From Microbulbifer sp. VAAF005 (lineage in GTDB: Bacteria > Pseudomonadota > Gammaproteobacteria > Pseudomonadales > Cellvibrionaceae): 64,000 nt of DNA. Below, one piece after another: positions 29,752 to 40,595 of this stretch. The translations under genes were made by a program, and so were the position numbers. The stretch lies in assembly GCF_030012985.1 (NCBI RefSeq), contig NZ_CP120233.1:620001-684000 (forward strand), in the 5' to 3' direction. The stretch's first letter is position 1. Each line of letters starts with the position of its first letter. Under the pieces are notes generated by a model. That model was given only the letters and a program-made list of their open reading frames with translations, did no database searches and was not told the origin of the DNA.

Positions 29752-30299
29752 GAAAAAAATACCGTTTACCGCGAAGAGATTTATGTGCGCATAAAAAGGA
29801 GCAGGAAGTGAGAAGCTGAACATGCCGAAAGGGCTGCCCTTTCGGCTGGATCACTATCTAGAGCTAGTGAATTGGAGTGGTCGACATTTAGACCCTAGGA
29901 AACGAGGTTATATTGCTGAAAGCACGCCACCCATCCTCAAACGACTAGGCATCTCACCAAAACACTGGCCATACCTCAACAGAAACTTTGAAAGTCGCTT
30001 TAAAGGTTTAGTGGGATCAGTGGAGACAGTACAGCAAGCCTGTATCCAGCTCGATAAACGCTGGGTACACGGTATAGACGACTGTCGGCGCTTCCTTTCT
30101 GCAGCATCCTGCTAATTACCATCCAATCTATCGACACTTCTCCTCCCGGCTTGCATCCAAACCACGATTTTCCAGCCCCAAGTACATTTTCTCAGTCTTT
30201 CACTGCGCCTTAACGCTAAACCAGAAAGAAATAGTCGCTAGAGCTGGTACTAACAACACGGCTCGCACCTCTCTCTAATCTTTGGGTGTCTAGGATTTT
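29752..30299 (+). pseudogene. csrA 3' remnant joined to a Y1 transposase 3' fragment
   Basis: Bases 29763-29812 encode the last 16 codons of CsrA ('[15 protein letters not shown]' and stop). The Y1 C-terminal part (29822-30115, 'MPKGLPFRLDHYLELVNWSG' onward) and the element tail follow, ending at 30296. The 5' part of this csrA cassette was lost at the joint with Y1 copy A. Confidence 0.8.
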
Positions 30300-30309
30300 T
30301 TAGATAATA

Positions 30310-30341
30310 AAAGCCCCGGCAGATTACTCTGCTGGGGCTTT
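30310..30341. terminator. intrinsic terminator
   Basis: AAAGCCCCGGCAGA, a TTAC loop and TCTGCTGGGGCTTT form a near-perfect stem with one mismatch, flanked by A/T-rich tracts. It lies about 110 bp beyond the stop of the immunity gene 30451-30762 on the minus strand and closes the B3 unit. Confidence 0.8.
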
Positions 30342-30450
30342 GGTGGTTTTTTCTTGGTGCAAACCTAAAGAGAGCCTCCTGCGCCTACCTCTAAATTTCC
30401 ATAGAAAAACAAATTTAGCTTTCTTTAATGTAGATCACCTGTTCATATTC

Positions 30451-30762
30451 CTAAAGATCACCTTCTTCCAATATTTTTACTTCAGCAACTCTAGTTGGAC
30501 CTTCATATAATTCAAAAATAGTGCCTTGTTGGAGGCGCTCATGCGGAGCATCTTCCACTAAAAAACTAGCAGTTCCTAAAGAAGGATTCCCCTGTTTAAC
30601 AGGAGCCTTATCGAATTCAAGCAACATGCTCCAAGCATGTTCTAACCAAGTATCTTTATCTTCAATAAATTTAGATACAGTAGAATACCTTAGTGCAGCA
30701 GGTAAATTTTCGGCCTTTTTACCCAACCAATTTACTGAAACCCTTACTTGCTTTGTCATCAT
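30451..30762 (-). CDS. cytoplasmic probable immunity protein for the ART-type toxin
   Basis: The 103-residue soluble protein has no signal peptide. It starts 'MMTKQVRVSVNWLGKK' and ends in beta-like 'GTIFELYEGPTRVAEVKIL'. Its ATG overlaps the stop of the ART-type toxin (30759-30762). A cytoplasmic partner is expected for an NAD-using toxin that acts on cytoplasmic targets. The family is not named here. Confidence 0.7.
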   Translation of the reverse strand: MMTKQVRVSVNWLGKKAENLPAALRYSTVSKFIEDKDTWLEHAWSMLLEFDKAPVKQGNPSLGTASFLVEDAPHERLQQGTIFELYEGPTRVAEVKILEEGDL

Positions 30763-33148
30763 TCAATTACCGAAATTATTGCATTCTTGAGCTGGTCCAG
30801 CTCGCCATATCGCGCAGGACCAATGCCATCAAGACTATTCCATCTCATTAAGCTACCTGCATCATTTGCTGGTAGTTGAACTCTCAACAAATGGTAGTTC
30901 CCGGCTCCATCCATAACCTCTCCCCACCTTGCGGCATCATTTAAATTCTCGGCAAAAAACTTTCCACCAAGCGAATTAGGACCGGCTTCAAAACTCCCTG
31001 TTCTTCTAATCTGAGCTAATTCATCAGCAGATACTGCACGATATAAATCAACCATTTCATCCCCTTTGGTTAGCGTCTTACCAAAGGGAATCATCCCTAA
31101 TAAAATACCTCCCCCTTCAAGCCATCGATTGACAGGTTCTCCTGTTATCAAATCAGTGCCGGTAAAAACTTGCCCCAAGCTTTTTGCTGAGCCAACTCCC
31201 GGAAATAAATCTGCAATTAACGATGCACCTGCATCAACCCCAGAACCGTCAAACTCAAAATTTGAAGTCGGGTGGCACGAATCGCAAGCGACATTGGAAG
31301 ACCCAGTAATGGGCATGGAATCACCACTCTGCCCATCAGCCTGACTCTCCTCACTTGCCCCTCCACTGCGGCTTCCCTCACCTGCACTAGTAATAGCCTC
31401 TTGCCCTACGGTTATAGAGGAGACCGATATACTGCCCCCACTACCTGATACATCAGCTTTCTGCCCTTTACTGCGATCAATCCTACTCGCCGCAGTGTTA
31501 TGGCTCGGGGGACCTCTTCTCTTCTTCTTATCCTTTAATGCTTTCTGCCCACTCTCCGTCGTAGGCGTAGCCTCACTCTGAGAACGCCCATTCGGCTCCT
31601 GCCCGGTCTCATACATGTAGCCCGTAGGATCTGTCCCCGCCAGTGGATTATTCATCACATAGCTATAGGCATTCAGGCTCTGGCTGTCCTGCGGGTCCAG
31701 AATAATCGGATCTGGAGAGAGGAAGCGGCCGAGCTGGTAATCATACACCCTGCCGCGCATATGAATCAGCTTTTGGTCGTTCAGGTGGCGGTGGCCAGTA
31801 AAGCCCTGGTCGGTTGTGTTAAAGCTATCCAGGCTGTCCTGCCCCTGGAAGTCCCGACTCTGACCGAAGGGGTCATAGCTGCGGAACTGCCTTATAAAAT
31901 CACTATCCCCGGGTTGCAGGTTGGCATCGACAATAGTGGTGACACTACCGAGGCGGTCTTGCAGTAGGATGCTTTGCTCTATGGTTTCGTTTTCACGGGT
32001 AATTACCAGGTAGCCACCGTGGGTGGTGCGCTCTTTGGTAGCGCTGTCGGTAGTGATCTCTTCGTAATTGCCGATATAGAGGGTGGTAGTAACGTTACTC
32101 CCTTCTGTCTCAATCTTTTTATAAGCATCGATACCGGTGCCGTAGAAGTACTCGGTGACGATGCCATTGCGTTCGATACGATTGGCTTGGTTGTAGTTAT
32201 CGTATCCCACACTGAGGCCATCGATGCCGGTAATCAGGTTGCCGGCGTTGTCGTAAACCAGGCTGTGGCTTTGGCCATCAGTGGTGGTGACTTGACGTAC
32301 GGCGTGGGGACCGGCCTTACCGCCGGCACTTCTGGCGCTGTTGCCGTAGCTCAGGCTGGTGGCGTAGTCGCTTTTTGAAGTGAGATTACCGACGGCGTCG
32401 TAGGTGTAGCTTACGCTGCGGTCGTACTGGGGGTAGTCACTGGATGTAACAGTCTGACTTTCCAGGCGGTGCAGCGTGTCGTAGCTGTAGGCGTAATCCA
32501 GGCCGTTGTGCTGGTGGGCTTCACCGGTAACGCTGCCCCAGGCGTTGTGGCTGTAGTCAATGGATTGGATCTGGTCCGATTGCAGGCAATTAACACCGCC
32601 AGCACAGATACCATCGATTATATCGCTGCCGGCATAGCGGTTGATCTTTTGCTCAATACCGCCCATAAACTGTTGGATCACCGGGGCACCGCTGGCGGTG
32701 GTGTCAGTGAGGGTCCAAGTGGAAGTCCAGCTTTGATCCGCTTGATAGTGTTGGTGCTGGTAGCCGTAGCCACGGCTGTTATAGCGGCTGCGGAAGATTT
32801 CCCCATCGGCAGCGCGGGTAACGGTGGGCCGGTGGTAAGTGGTATCCCAGGCTGTTCTTTCCAGGAAGACTTTTTCTTCGTCGATCACCGTGTAAGTAGC
32901 AGCCGGATGGTAGGTGCCCGGCTGGTATTCAAACAGGCGGATATAGTCTTCGTTGCGGGCTTCGGTGGTTAAGAGCCCGTAATGGCCATTCTGGTCGTAT
33001 AACCTGGCAATGGTATCGCCATTGTTGACCGTACCGGTGACCCGGCCGAGTTTATCGTAGAAGGTGTCGGTGATGCGGTTATTGGCATCGGTGCTGACAA
33101 TACGCTCGCCGAAGGTGTTGTATTCAAAACTGCTGCGGCCGCTATTGA
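30759..33148 (-). CDS. RHS scaffold B body with ADP-ribosyltransferase-like toxin (copy B3), 5'-truncated
   Basis: About 790 codons are open from the truncation point near 33148; the first ATG codes from 32888 (709 residues). YD repeats lead to the core '[16 protein letters not shown]' and 'MNNPLAGTDPTGYMYE', then the scaffold B linker. A pre-toxin 'IADLFPGVGSAKSLGQVF' and 'PVNRWLEGGGILLGMIPFG' precedes the C-terminal 'LYRAVSADELAQIRRTGSFE' and 'NSLGGKFFAENLNDAARWG', a pattern of ART-fold toxins (inference; Tyr/Arg pocket and 'GGKFF' strand). There is no signal or N-terminal domain. Body and toxin are in frame here, the only scaffold B copy where this is so, but the 5' end is cut like B0 and B1. 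Confidence 0.8.
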
Positions 33149-33754
33149 GACATTAATAATTTTTATTTTTTTAACGCTGTTTTTTAAATCAGAGAAGGTT
33201 CCAATTTAAGCTGCAATTTTTAATAGGAAATTGAGATTGTTATGGATGAAAGGCCGTAAAAATATAGGCATGAAAATAATCTTATTGGATTTTATTCAGT
33301 TTGTTTTAGTGTCAAAACTGCGTAAAATTGATAGATATTTATCGATATTTTGGCCGTAATTGAGTATGCCTGAATAGGCTCGTAGCCAAGAAATCAAGAA
33401 ACCCAAGAGTTTTAAAACCCATCTCTCAAAGGAGAACGGTAGCGTGACGTAAGTGTAAGTAAAAGGCGCTGACCCAAGGTGCACCAACACCCGGGGCCAG
33501 CTAACCAAATTGATATCTAACCTATCAAAGTGGCTCAGTGGATAATACGCTAGAAACCCGCTCGTCTTCAATAAAGTGGAGTAGATTCAGAGGCTTGAAG
33601 AGGTTCTTCAAGCTCTGGCAGCGTTGCGTCCGTCTTTTCTTCTTCTACGCCTACCGTCCTCGTGCACCGCCCTTCACTTCTGCCTCGTATTACTTACCAA
33701 GCATTCCCCATGCGGAAGATCCGCATATGATTTTAGTTTCTGTAGGAAATGACC
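33149..33754 (+). repeat. csrA cassette leader, copy 3
   Basis: This is the same leader as at 18301 and 24421, starting at the RHS B3 truncation point and ending TGTAGGAAATGACC before csrA. It is the closest relative of the copy 1 leader. Confidence 0.65.
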
Positions 33755-33925
33755 ATGTTGATTTTAAAGCGTAAGACTGGCGAGAACTTGAGAATTGGAA
33801 CCGATATCTCAATTACAGTGTTGGAGGTTAAAGGCAATCAAGTAAAGATTGGGATCAATGCCCCTAAATCCCTTTCCGTTCACCGTAAAGAGATTTATGT
33901 GCGTATCAAGAGGAGCGGGAAGTGA
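33755..33925 (+). CDS. csrA: CsrA-family RNA-binding regulator, copy 3
   Basis: 56 residues: [15 protein letters not shown], then '[19 protein letters not shown]' and '[12 protein letters not shown]'. R6, V42, H43 and R44 are kept, while E45 is replaced by Lys next to the RNA-contacting Arg. AGGA is 7 bases upstream of the ATG. A Y1 transposase fragment follows the stop, as in the other copies. Confidence 0.85.
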   Translation: MLILKRKTGENLRIGTDISITVLEVKGNQVKIGINAPKSLSVHRKEIYVRIKRSGK

Positions 33926-33933
33926 GAAACTGA

Positions 33934-34128
33934 ACATGCCGAAAGGACTGCCCTTTCGGCTGGATCACTATTTAGGGCTGGTGGACTGAAGTGGTCGACA
34001 TTTAGACCCCAGAAACCGCAGTGCCATTACCAAGAAGGCTTCCCTAAAACCTAACTCTTAGACCGTTACCATAGGTCTCCTGCTCTACCTGTCCCCAGGC
34101 GTTCATGTTGTCAAACGTCTGCAGGGAA
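33934..34128. pseudogene. Y1 fragment (+) followed by a 63-bp scaffold A RHS scrap (-)
   Basis: Bases 33934-34060 repeat the short Y1 piece seen at 25207 ('MPKGLPFRLDHYLGLVD', with a stop). Bases 34066-34128 match, on the minus strand, the scaffold A region found at 38556-38620 and 51775-51840. The next csrA cassette leader starts immediately after. A scaffold A scrap between two csrA cassettes shows that the two RHS types recombine at the same sites. Confidence 0.65.
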
Positions 34129-34129
34129 T

Positions 34130-34667
34130 TGTTAATAGAAAATCAGGATTTTTACGGATAAAAGGCCATAAAAATATAGGCACGAAAATAATCTTATTGG
34201 ATTTTATTCTGTTTGTTTAGTGTCAAAGCTGCGTAGAATTGACAGATATTTATCGATATTTTGGTCGTAATTGGGTAAGCCTGTATAGGCTCGCGAGCAA
34301 AAGATCAAGAGACCCAAGAGCTTTCTAAAAACCCATCTCTCAAAGGAGAACGGTAGCGTGACGTAAGTGTAAGTAAAAGGCGCTGACCCAAGGTGCTACC
34401 AACACCCGGGGCCAGCTAACCAAATTGATATCGAACCTATCAAAGTGGCTCAGTGGATAATACGCTAGAAACCCGCTCGTCTTCAATAAAGTGGAGTAGA
34501 TTCAGCAGCTTGAAGAGATTCTTCAAGCTCTGGCAGCGTTGCGTCTGTCTTTTCTTCTTCTACGCCTACAGTTCTCGTGCACCGCCCTTCCTACGATACA
34601 CATTACTTACCAAGCATTCTCCATGCGGAAGATCCGCACATAGTTTTAGTCCCTGTAGGAAATGTCC
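34130..34667 (+). repeat. csrA cassette leader, copy 4
   Basis: This csrA leader is about 90% like copies 1-3 by eye, lacking the first ~70 bases, with a one-base difference that breaks the minus-strand frame seen in copies 2 and 3. It ends CTGTAGGAAATGTCC before csrA. Confidence 0.6.
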
Positions 34668-34847
34668 ATGTTGATTTTAAAGCGCCGAACTGGCGAGAAC
34701 TTGAGAATTGGAACCAATATCTCAGTTACCGTATTGGAGGTTAAAGGCAATCAAGTGAAGATTGGGATTAATGCTCCCAAATCCCTATCAGTTTATCGCG
34801 AAGAAATTTATGTGCACATCAAAAAGGAACAGAAAATGAACAACTGA
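34668..34847 (+). CDS. csrA: CsrA-family RNA-binding regulator, copy 4 (most divergent)
   Basis: The 59-residue product starts [15 protein letters not shown] and ends '[15 protein letters not shown]', longer than the other four because its tail is not the common 'RIKRSRK'. The core '[20 protein letters not shown]' and 'LSVYREE' is intact with R6 and R44. AGGA precedes the chosen ATG by 7 bases; an upstream in-frame ATG at 34662 would add two residues. Its 3' end runs into a diverged Y1 fragment. It may represent the older source cassette. Confidence 0.87.
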   Translation: MLILKRRTGENLRIGTNISVTVLEVKGNQVKIGINAPKSLSVYREEIYVHIKKEQKMNN

Positions 34848-34849
34848 AT

Positions 34850-35215
34850 TTGCCTAAAGGGTTGCCCTTTCAGCTCGACTACTATTTGGAGCTAGTAGGC
34901 TGGAGTGGTCGACATTTAGTCCCTAAAGGTGGGACTGCATTGCAGAATGCACGACTCCTATCCTCGAACGGCGGGGTATTTATCTAAACACTGGGGCTAT
35001 ACACCCAGCTAATTCCCAGCTAATTCCCAGCCAATCCCTCAATACTTCTCCCTCTCGCGAACCCAAAATTCATGGGATTCGACCCCCAAGCGTGGTTTTT
35101 CAGCATTTTACCGTGTCTTAAATCTCAATTGATAAGAACTATCCTCCAGTGCAGGCACCTGTAACATTACTGGAGCATCGCTCTAATCTACGGGCGTCCT
35201 GAACTGTGCTTGTTT
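34850..35215 (+). pseudogene. diverged Y1 3' fragment
   Basis: It starts with 'LPKGLPFQLDYYLELVGWSG', soon hits stops, and ends with an element-type tail (TCTACGGGCGTCCTGAACTG). The same block with the following immunity gene occurs at 41874-42230; this copy has one additional 11-bp CCCAGCTAATT unit near 35010. Confidence 0.65.
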
Positions 35216-35221
35216 TAGAAA

Positions 35222-35422
35222 TTAATATTTTTTCAGAGTTTTCTTAGATTTTCTTTTTTCTAAAAAATAGAAAATTACTGCCAATATAGATCCAACAATA
35301 ACGCCTCCTCCCGTCCACACCATTAAACTAGAATCAACGGTCCCTTTCTGCCCCAAAGCAAAACCGATAAATCCTAACAGACTGCACCAAAAAAGTAGCC
35401 TTTTAAGAAAAAATCTATTCAT
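35222..35422 (-). CDS. orphan two-helix membrane immunity protein (duplicate of 42238-42438)
   Basis: The 66-residue membrane protein ('LKRLLFWCSLLGFIGFALG', 'GGGVIVGSILAVIFYFLEKR') is identical to the one at 42238-42438 except F/S near residue 53. Only the last ~15 codons of the partner toxin remain upstream (to 35460), where a Y1 left end cuts in. It is therefore a stranded immunity gene. Such orphans can still protect against sibling cells carrying the full pair. Confidence 0.7.
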   Translation of the reverse strand: MNRFFLKRLLFWCSLLGFIGFALGQKGTVDSSLMVWTGGGVIVGSILAVIFYFLEKRKSKKTLKKY

Positions 35423-35465
35423 TTAATCTTTCCCTGTTATTTTCCCAAGGATCAAGCAATAAATT

Positions 35466-36300
35466 CAAAATTCTGGACACCTAAATTCAAAATTCTGGAC
35501 ACCCACAAAAGTCGTCCTTCAAGCTCTGGCAGCGTTACGTCCGTCTTTTCTTCTTCTACGCCTACCGCTCTCGTGCACCGCCCTTCACTTTTGCCACTCA
35601 TTACTTACCAAGTATTCCCCATGCGGAAGATCCGCATATGATTTTAGTTTCTGTAGGCAATGACCATGTTGATTTTAAAGCGTAAGACTGGCGAGAACTT
35701 GAGAATTGGAACCAATATCTCAGTTACAGTGTTAGAGGTTAAAGGCAATCAAGTGAAGGTTGGGATCAAAGCTCCCAAATCCCTTTCCGTTCACCGTGAA
35801 GAGATTTATGTGCGTATAAAAAGGAGCAGGAAGTGAGAAACTGAACATGCCGAAAGGGCTGCCCTTTCGGCTGGATCACTATTTAGAACTAGTGGAGTGG
35901 TTGACATTTAGCCCACAGAAAACGAGGTTATGTTGCTGAAAGTACGCCACCCATCCTCAAACGACTAGGCATCTCCCCAAAACACTGGCTATACCTCAAC
36001 AGAAACTTTGAAAGTCGCTTTAAAGGATTGGTGGGATCAGCAGAGTCCGTGCGACAAGCGTGTACCCAATCCCATAAACTCTGGGTGCATGACATCCGTG
36101 ATTGCCGGCTCTACCTTTCTGCAGCACCCTGCTGAGTATTTTCCCCTTCCCTAGCTACTTTCATTCCTCTTGGCTTCCCCAAAACCTAACTCTTGATCCC
36201 TCCAATCCGTCTTAGCATCAATCAAAGGAGAAAAATTCGCCAAGAGGCGGCTACGCCTCAGCGAATACCTCCCGATCAATTTAAGGTGCCTTAAATCTAT
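35466..36300 (+). mobile_element. non-autonomous Y1 derivative carrying csrA
   Basis: Two copies of the Y1 left end (AAATTCAAAATTCTGGACAC, 35466-35505, the second complete to CCCACAAAAGTCG) are joined at about 35514 to the last 150 bases of the csrA leader. The csrA gene (35666-35836), the Y1 transposase C-terminal part ('MPKGLPFRLDHYLE' onward, damaged) and the element tail (to about 36300) follow. So csrA replaces the first two thirds of the transposase between Y1 ends. The right end is diverged (AAGGTGCCTTAAATC), so mobility today is uncertain. Confidence 0.7.
35666..35836 (+). CDS. csrA: CsrA-family RNA-binding regulator, copy 5 (inside Y1 derivative)
   Basis: 56 residues: [15 protein letters not shown], '[20 protein letters not shown]' and '[17 protein letters not shown]'. 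All CsrA core residues including L4, R6, V42 and R44 are present. The chosen ATG is the second of two in frame. The full leader is absent: only ~150 bases precede it, directly behind a Y1 left end, so its promoter may differ from the other copies. Confidence 0.85.
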   Translation: MLILKRKTGENLRIGTNISVTVLEVKGNQVKVGIKAPKSLSVHREEIYVRIKRSRK

Positions 36301-36397
36301 TGGTGCCAAGTAGTGGGCTTTCACCTCCAATCTTTTACAGATTTATCCCGGCACAATAGGAGTTCAAAATTAAACACTGGCAGGGTCTCAAACTAAT

Positions 36398-36688
36398 CTA
36401 TGGGCGCTTTGAATAATTCCTTAACTTTTCTTTAACAAGAGCAGAGGCCATAGCAAACATTGCTGCATACATAAACAGCCGAATCAAGGTTAAAACTGAA
36501 AATTTGAAGCTCTCAAAACTCAGCATTTCATAGTTAAATAATGAATAGAGATTCCAAAGTAAAATACCGAAAAATATAAAATAAAAATAATGCATGAATT
36601 TACGCTGGAATTTCAACAACCTCTTCATCAACAACCAAATGCCGATATAAAAAACCATAAAAAAAATAATCATCATTATATTTGGCAC
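36398..36688 (-). CDS. membrane protein, probable immunity partner of the RHS A' toxin
   Basis: The 96-residue protein has about three hydrophobic helices ('IMMIIFFMVFYIGIWLLM', 'FYFIFFGILLWNLYSLF', 'LIRLFMYAAMFAMASALV') and a basic tail. It starts one base after the stop of the toxin reading frame (36689). An integral membrane immunity protein fits the hydrophobic toxin segment upstream. A Y1-type tail (CTATGGGCGCTTTGAA) abuts its stop. Confidence 0.65.
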   Translation of the reverse strand: MPNIMMIIFFMVFYIGIWLLMKRLLKFQRKFMHYFYFIFFGILLWNLYSLFNYEMLSFESFKFSVLTLIRLFMYAAMFAMASALVKEKLRNYSKRP

Positions 36689-39600
36689 CTAATGATTTTT
36701 CTTCACAAACGTGAAAGTTTCATCGCCTCTAGTCACACTGATAGTACGAGTAACAAGCAGCCCATCTTCATTCCCCAACAAAGTAGTAGTCCGGAAATCA
36801 ACTGTTAGATTGACAATATCACCAGACATAAAATCAAAACCTGAACCCACCATAAGCCCCCCTACCCCCATTACCATCGAGCCAGGGAAACCAGTCATTG
36901 TACCCCCAAATTTAATAGCTCCCGCAGAGGCACCTATCTCCGGAAGCATGGCTGTCGCCCCAAAAATCAGTGCAACTCCCCCAGCAATTTTACTCCACGT
37001 TGAAGCGTATTCATGGCAGTTAGATTTCTAGCCTGCTCCTCACTAAGCGTTCGAGGAGCTAGTCTTGCTGTTCCACCCACAATATTATCTTTGTAAGTAC
37101 ACATAAAGTCCGAACAAAAACTAATCACTTTTTCTGTATATAATTCAACGGTAATCGAAACGCAGCCTCCCTTACTATTACAATCAAAATCATTTGAATC
37201 TTTATTTTCACTTTCTGCTTTGAGTTTTTTTCCAACTGCACCTGCTGCTTGAGCAGCACCATAGCTTCCTCCAGAAATTACTCCTAATTGCCCCCCGGAA
37301 AACACTGTCTGTCCGTGTCCAAAATTCGGGCCATCACCCGTGGTGTGAACTTCGCCCTCTACGACCGAATCACCGTTTCCTGGCGAATCCCCTTCATCAA
37401 TGGGATGTACGGTCTTCTTCGAGTCCACTTCATCCCCTTCATACCCACTAGGGTCCGTAAAACTCAGAGGATTATTAAACACATAGCTATACCGATTCCA
37501 ATTCTGGCTGAAGGTTGGCGCCTGCACAATCGGGTCAGGGCTTAGGAAGCGGCCGAGTGTCGGGTCATAAATCCTCCCGTTCATATGGATTATGACCAGT
37601 TCGATCCAAGTGCTCGTGTCCAGTGTAACCCCGATTGGTAGTGAGGAGTTGTACTGTCAACAAATCGGATACCTGTGACTGGCTTAGATTTTTACTCCAA
37701 TCTTCCTCGCGGCGGCTACCATCCGGGTTAAAGGCGGTACTCAATATTTCCACACCATCTTTATCTGTAATTTTTTCAACTGAACCTAGATGGTCCCTAT
37801 GGACATATTGGTACTCCCCAGTGGTTCCTACTGTATCAGTGATAGCCACATGTTGAACTGAGCTACTCAAGCTGATGCGCTTGACTGCTGTGATTGTGGC
37901 ATCATGTAAAGGCCATACCACTTCAAAGTTGCCTACAAAAAAAGTCTTTTCTCTTTTGAGCTGACCATTCTCCATCCAACTACTTTCGCGATAGTAGCGC
38001 TGGCCATCCGGCCCATATTTAAAGTGGTCCTTCGCGGTAGGTGTACTATCGCTTTGACTGCTACCCAGGACAATTTCTGTGGGCAATTGCCGGGCATTCC
38101 AACTGATCCATTTATCATCGCCCGTGGTTGCGTCATAGTACTCGATCGCACCATTTGCATCGTAATACAGGCTGTGGGAGATACCATCAATAGTGACATT
38201 GCTGACTGCGTTGGGGCCAGCATTACCAAACTCACCATATTGGTACCCCGTTACTTGAGTATCATCGCTCACACTGGAGGTTTTCGAAAGGATATTACCC
38301 AGTTTATCGTATTGGGTGCTGAGTATCCGATCACCTCCAACCACCATCGTGGCATCCTCTAGACGATTGAGACCGTCATAACTAAAATTTTCCTGTTTCT
38401 GCAGCACTTGGGAGCCACTGTAGGTAAGACGACTTTCCAAGGTGCCGTTGGAGCGCCAGTGGTATTCATTATTTTGTATTTGCCCTCCATCGGTCTCGAT
38501 CGTTTTCAAGCGGCCTGCATTGGGATCATAAGTGCGATTAGTAACCAGACCATTGCCGTAGCTTTCCTGCTCTACTTGGCCCCTGGCATTGATATTGTTA
38601 AACATTTGCAGGAGATTATTACCAGAGGCATCACTGCTTAGGCCGCGGAGATAACCCCGATCATTATATAAATAATGGGCTTCTACACCGTTGGGATAAG
38701 TCACTTTATCCATGCGGCCGTGGCTATCGTAGTCATACCCATGGCGGTAGCTGGAACTCATTCCATCAATCACTATAGACGTCGTAATATCGTCCAACTT
38801 ACTATCGGAAAGGTAAACGTACTTTTCAGAGAATACCTCTGTGCCGCTTTCTGTGTAGCTACGACTTTCCAAACTACCTCTTGCATTGGTGGCATCGTAT
38901 TCCCATTTTGCCAAGCCATCATCATCGCTCTGTTCAAGCAATCGACCTAATTGGTCGTAGAGGTAAGTAATATTTTGGTTTTTATTATCAATCTGCCGAT
39001 CTAATTCACCAAAGGCGTTGTAACTACTGACCACTGTACCCAGATTGGGGTCAATCAGCTTAGTACGGAAGCCGGCGTAGTCAAACACAAAACTGGATTC
39101 AATATTGCGACTGCTTCCGGCAACGTTAACGGTTTTTGGCAGACCTGTGGCGTAGTAGGAGTAATCAGTGGATACCGCTTCACCAGTAGCGTCATCTACC
39201 GTGTGGACCAGGTTGCCAGTAGGGTCATAGTAACTCTCCCTCACTTGATATATGGTTCCACTGCCTCCCATAACAGACTCGGTGACACTGACCTTGACCT
39301 GTTTGCCGCTACCTCCATGATTCACTGCGTAGTCGATGTCAACCGTGCTGCCATCTGCTTTTTCAATAAAATTGAGGCGGTTACGCAAATCGTAATCATA
39401 ACTGGCGATAGGTTTGTAACCGTCTATCGCTACAGCTCCCTGAGCAAAGAAAGGTGCAGTTTCCAAGGCAAGGCGGCCTTGCAGGTCATACTTAAACTCA
39501 CGACGGGATACATTGCTACCTGAGAACGCTTGAATATCCTGCTGCACCAGACGGCCCAACTGATCGTAATAGTATTCTGAGGTGGGAGTAATATCTGAGT

Positions 39601-40588
39601 CGGTCTGCACCCAGAAAGGAACCTCTATGCCACCAACTGTGGGGCAGATACCGTGGCAGAAATTGTACTGGCTGGTAAACACGACGTTGTCAGCATTGGT
39701 ACGCTCTACTTCGCGACCAAAGGGATCGTATTGGATGCTGCTGGATTGGCTGTTTGCATCCGTTATCTGGGTAACACTGCCGAAGCGGGTGTCATAGCTC
39801 AAACTCATTGAGTGATTCAGGCTATTACTTAGACTGGTGGGGTAGCGCCGATCTGCAAAGGCGCCCCCTACTGTGGTACTGCGGGTTTGAGTGCCTGCAC
39901 CATTGATAGAGGCATCGATCTTACCTGTAGCGGTTTCACTTTTTATGTTGCCGTATGCATCGTAGTCATAGGTCACCACCATTTGGTACTGAGCATCGCC
40001 AGGGTATTGAGTTAGTGTCTGTACTCTGTTTGTGTTGGAATAAGGAACCATGGTGCTACTGGCTTCCTGGTCCGGCGTGCCAGTAACATCACCACTAAAG
40101 TAGCGTTGCTCCTGGGCACTGGGAAAGCCTATCAACCATTGACCGCTGACACGATTATCCAACAGGGTCGTGCTCTCTACACTGCGCTGAATATCGCTGT
40201 AACTTGTAGCTGGTAGGACCTCTCCCCAAACACTCTGGGTATCACTGAATTGAGTACTTCCGACAATACGGGTGATACTGGAAGTACCGCTGAGCAAATC
40301 ACCAGCATCTCCGAAAGACAGTGTTTGTGGAAAACTATCACTTAAGACATATCCAAGGTTTTCTCCCCCTCCAGAAGCGCATCCAGGCTCTGGGCAACAT
40401 AGGGGAAATAAGTGGTGCTACTTCCCGCTTCAAGTTCAAGCGTATCGTAGCTGAATCGCTGATTAGTCAGCAGTTCACCAAATTGATAGTTATTGTGGTA
40501 TTGGATCTGCCGCGCTACCTTTCCAAAGTATGGAAAATCTTTGCGGAACTGGCGGTAGGTGACGATATTGGCTTCGGTATCGTAAATA
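36689..40588 (-). pseudogene. RHS scaffold A second copy (A'), 5'-truncated, with its own toxin
   Basis: From 40588 to about 37440 it is nearly identical to 53807-50655 of the main RHS gene. It keeps the same G5 frameshift (40365-40369), YD repeats (from 'LLSGTSSITRIVGS'), and the core '[16 protein letters not shown]' with '[17 protein letters not shown]'. An extra base near 37590 breaks the frame before the core. The tail is its own: '[19 protein letters not shown]' and a hydrophobic 'AIKFGGTMTGFPGSMVMGVG', with another G5 frameshift at 36978-36982, ending at 36689. The family of the toxin is unknown. The 5' end is cut by Y1 copy B. It is a likely silent donor of an alternative tail. Confidence 0.8.
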
Positions 40589-40595
40589 AAAAATT

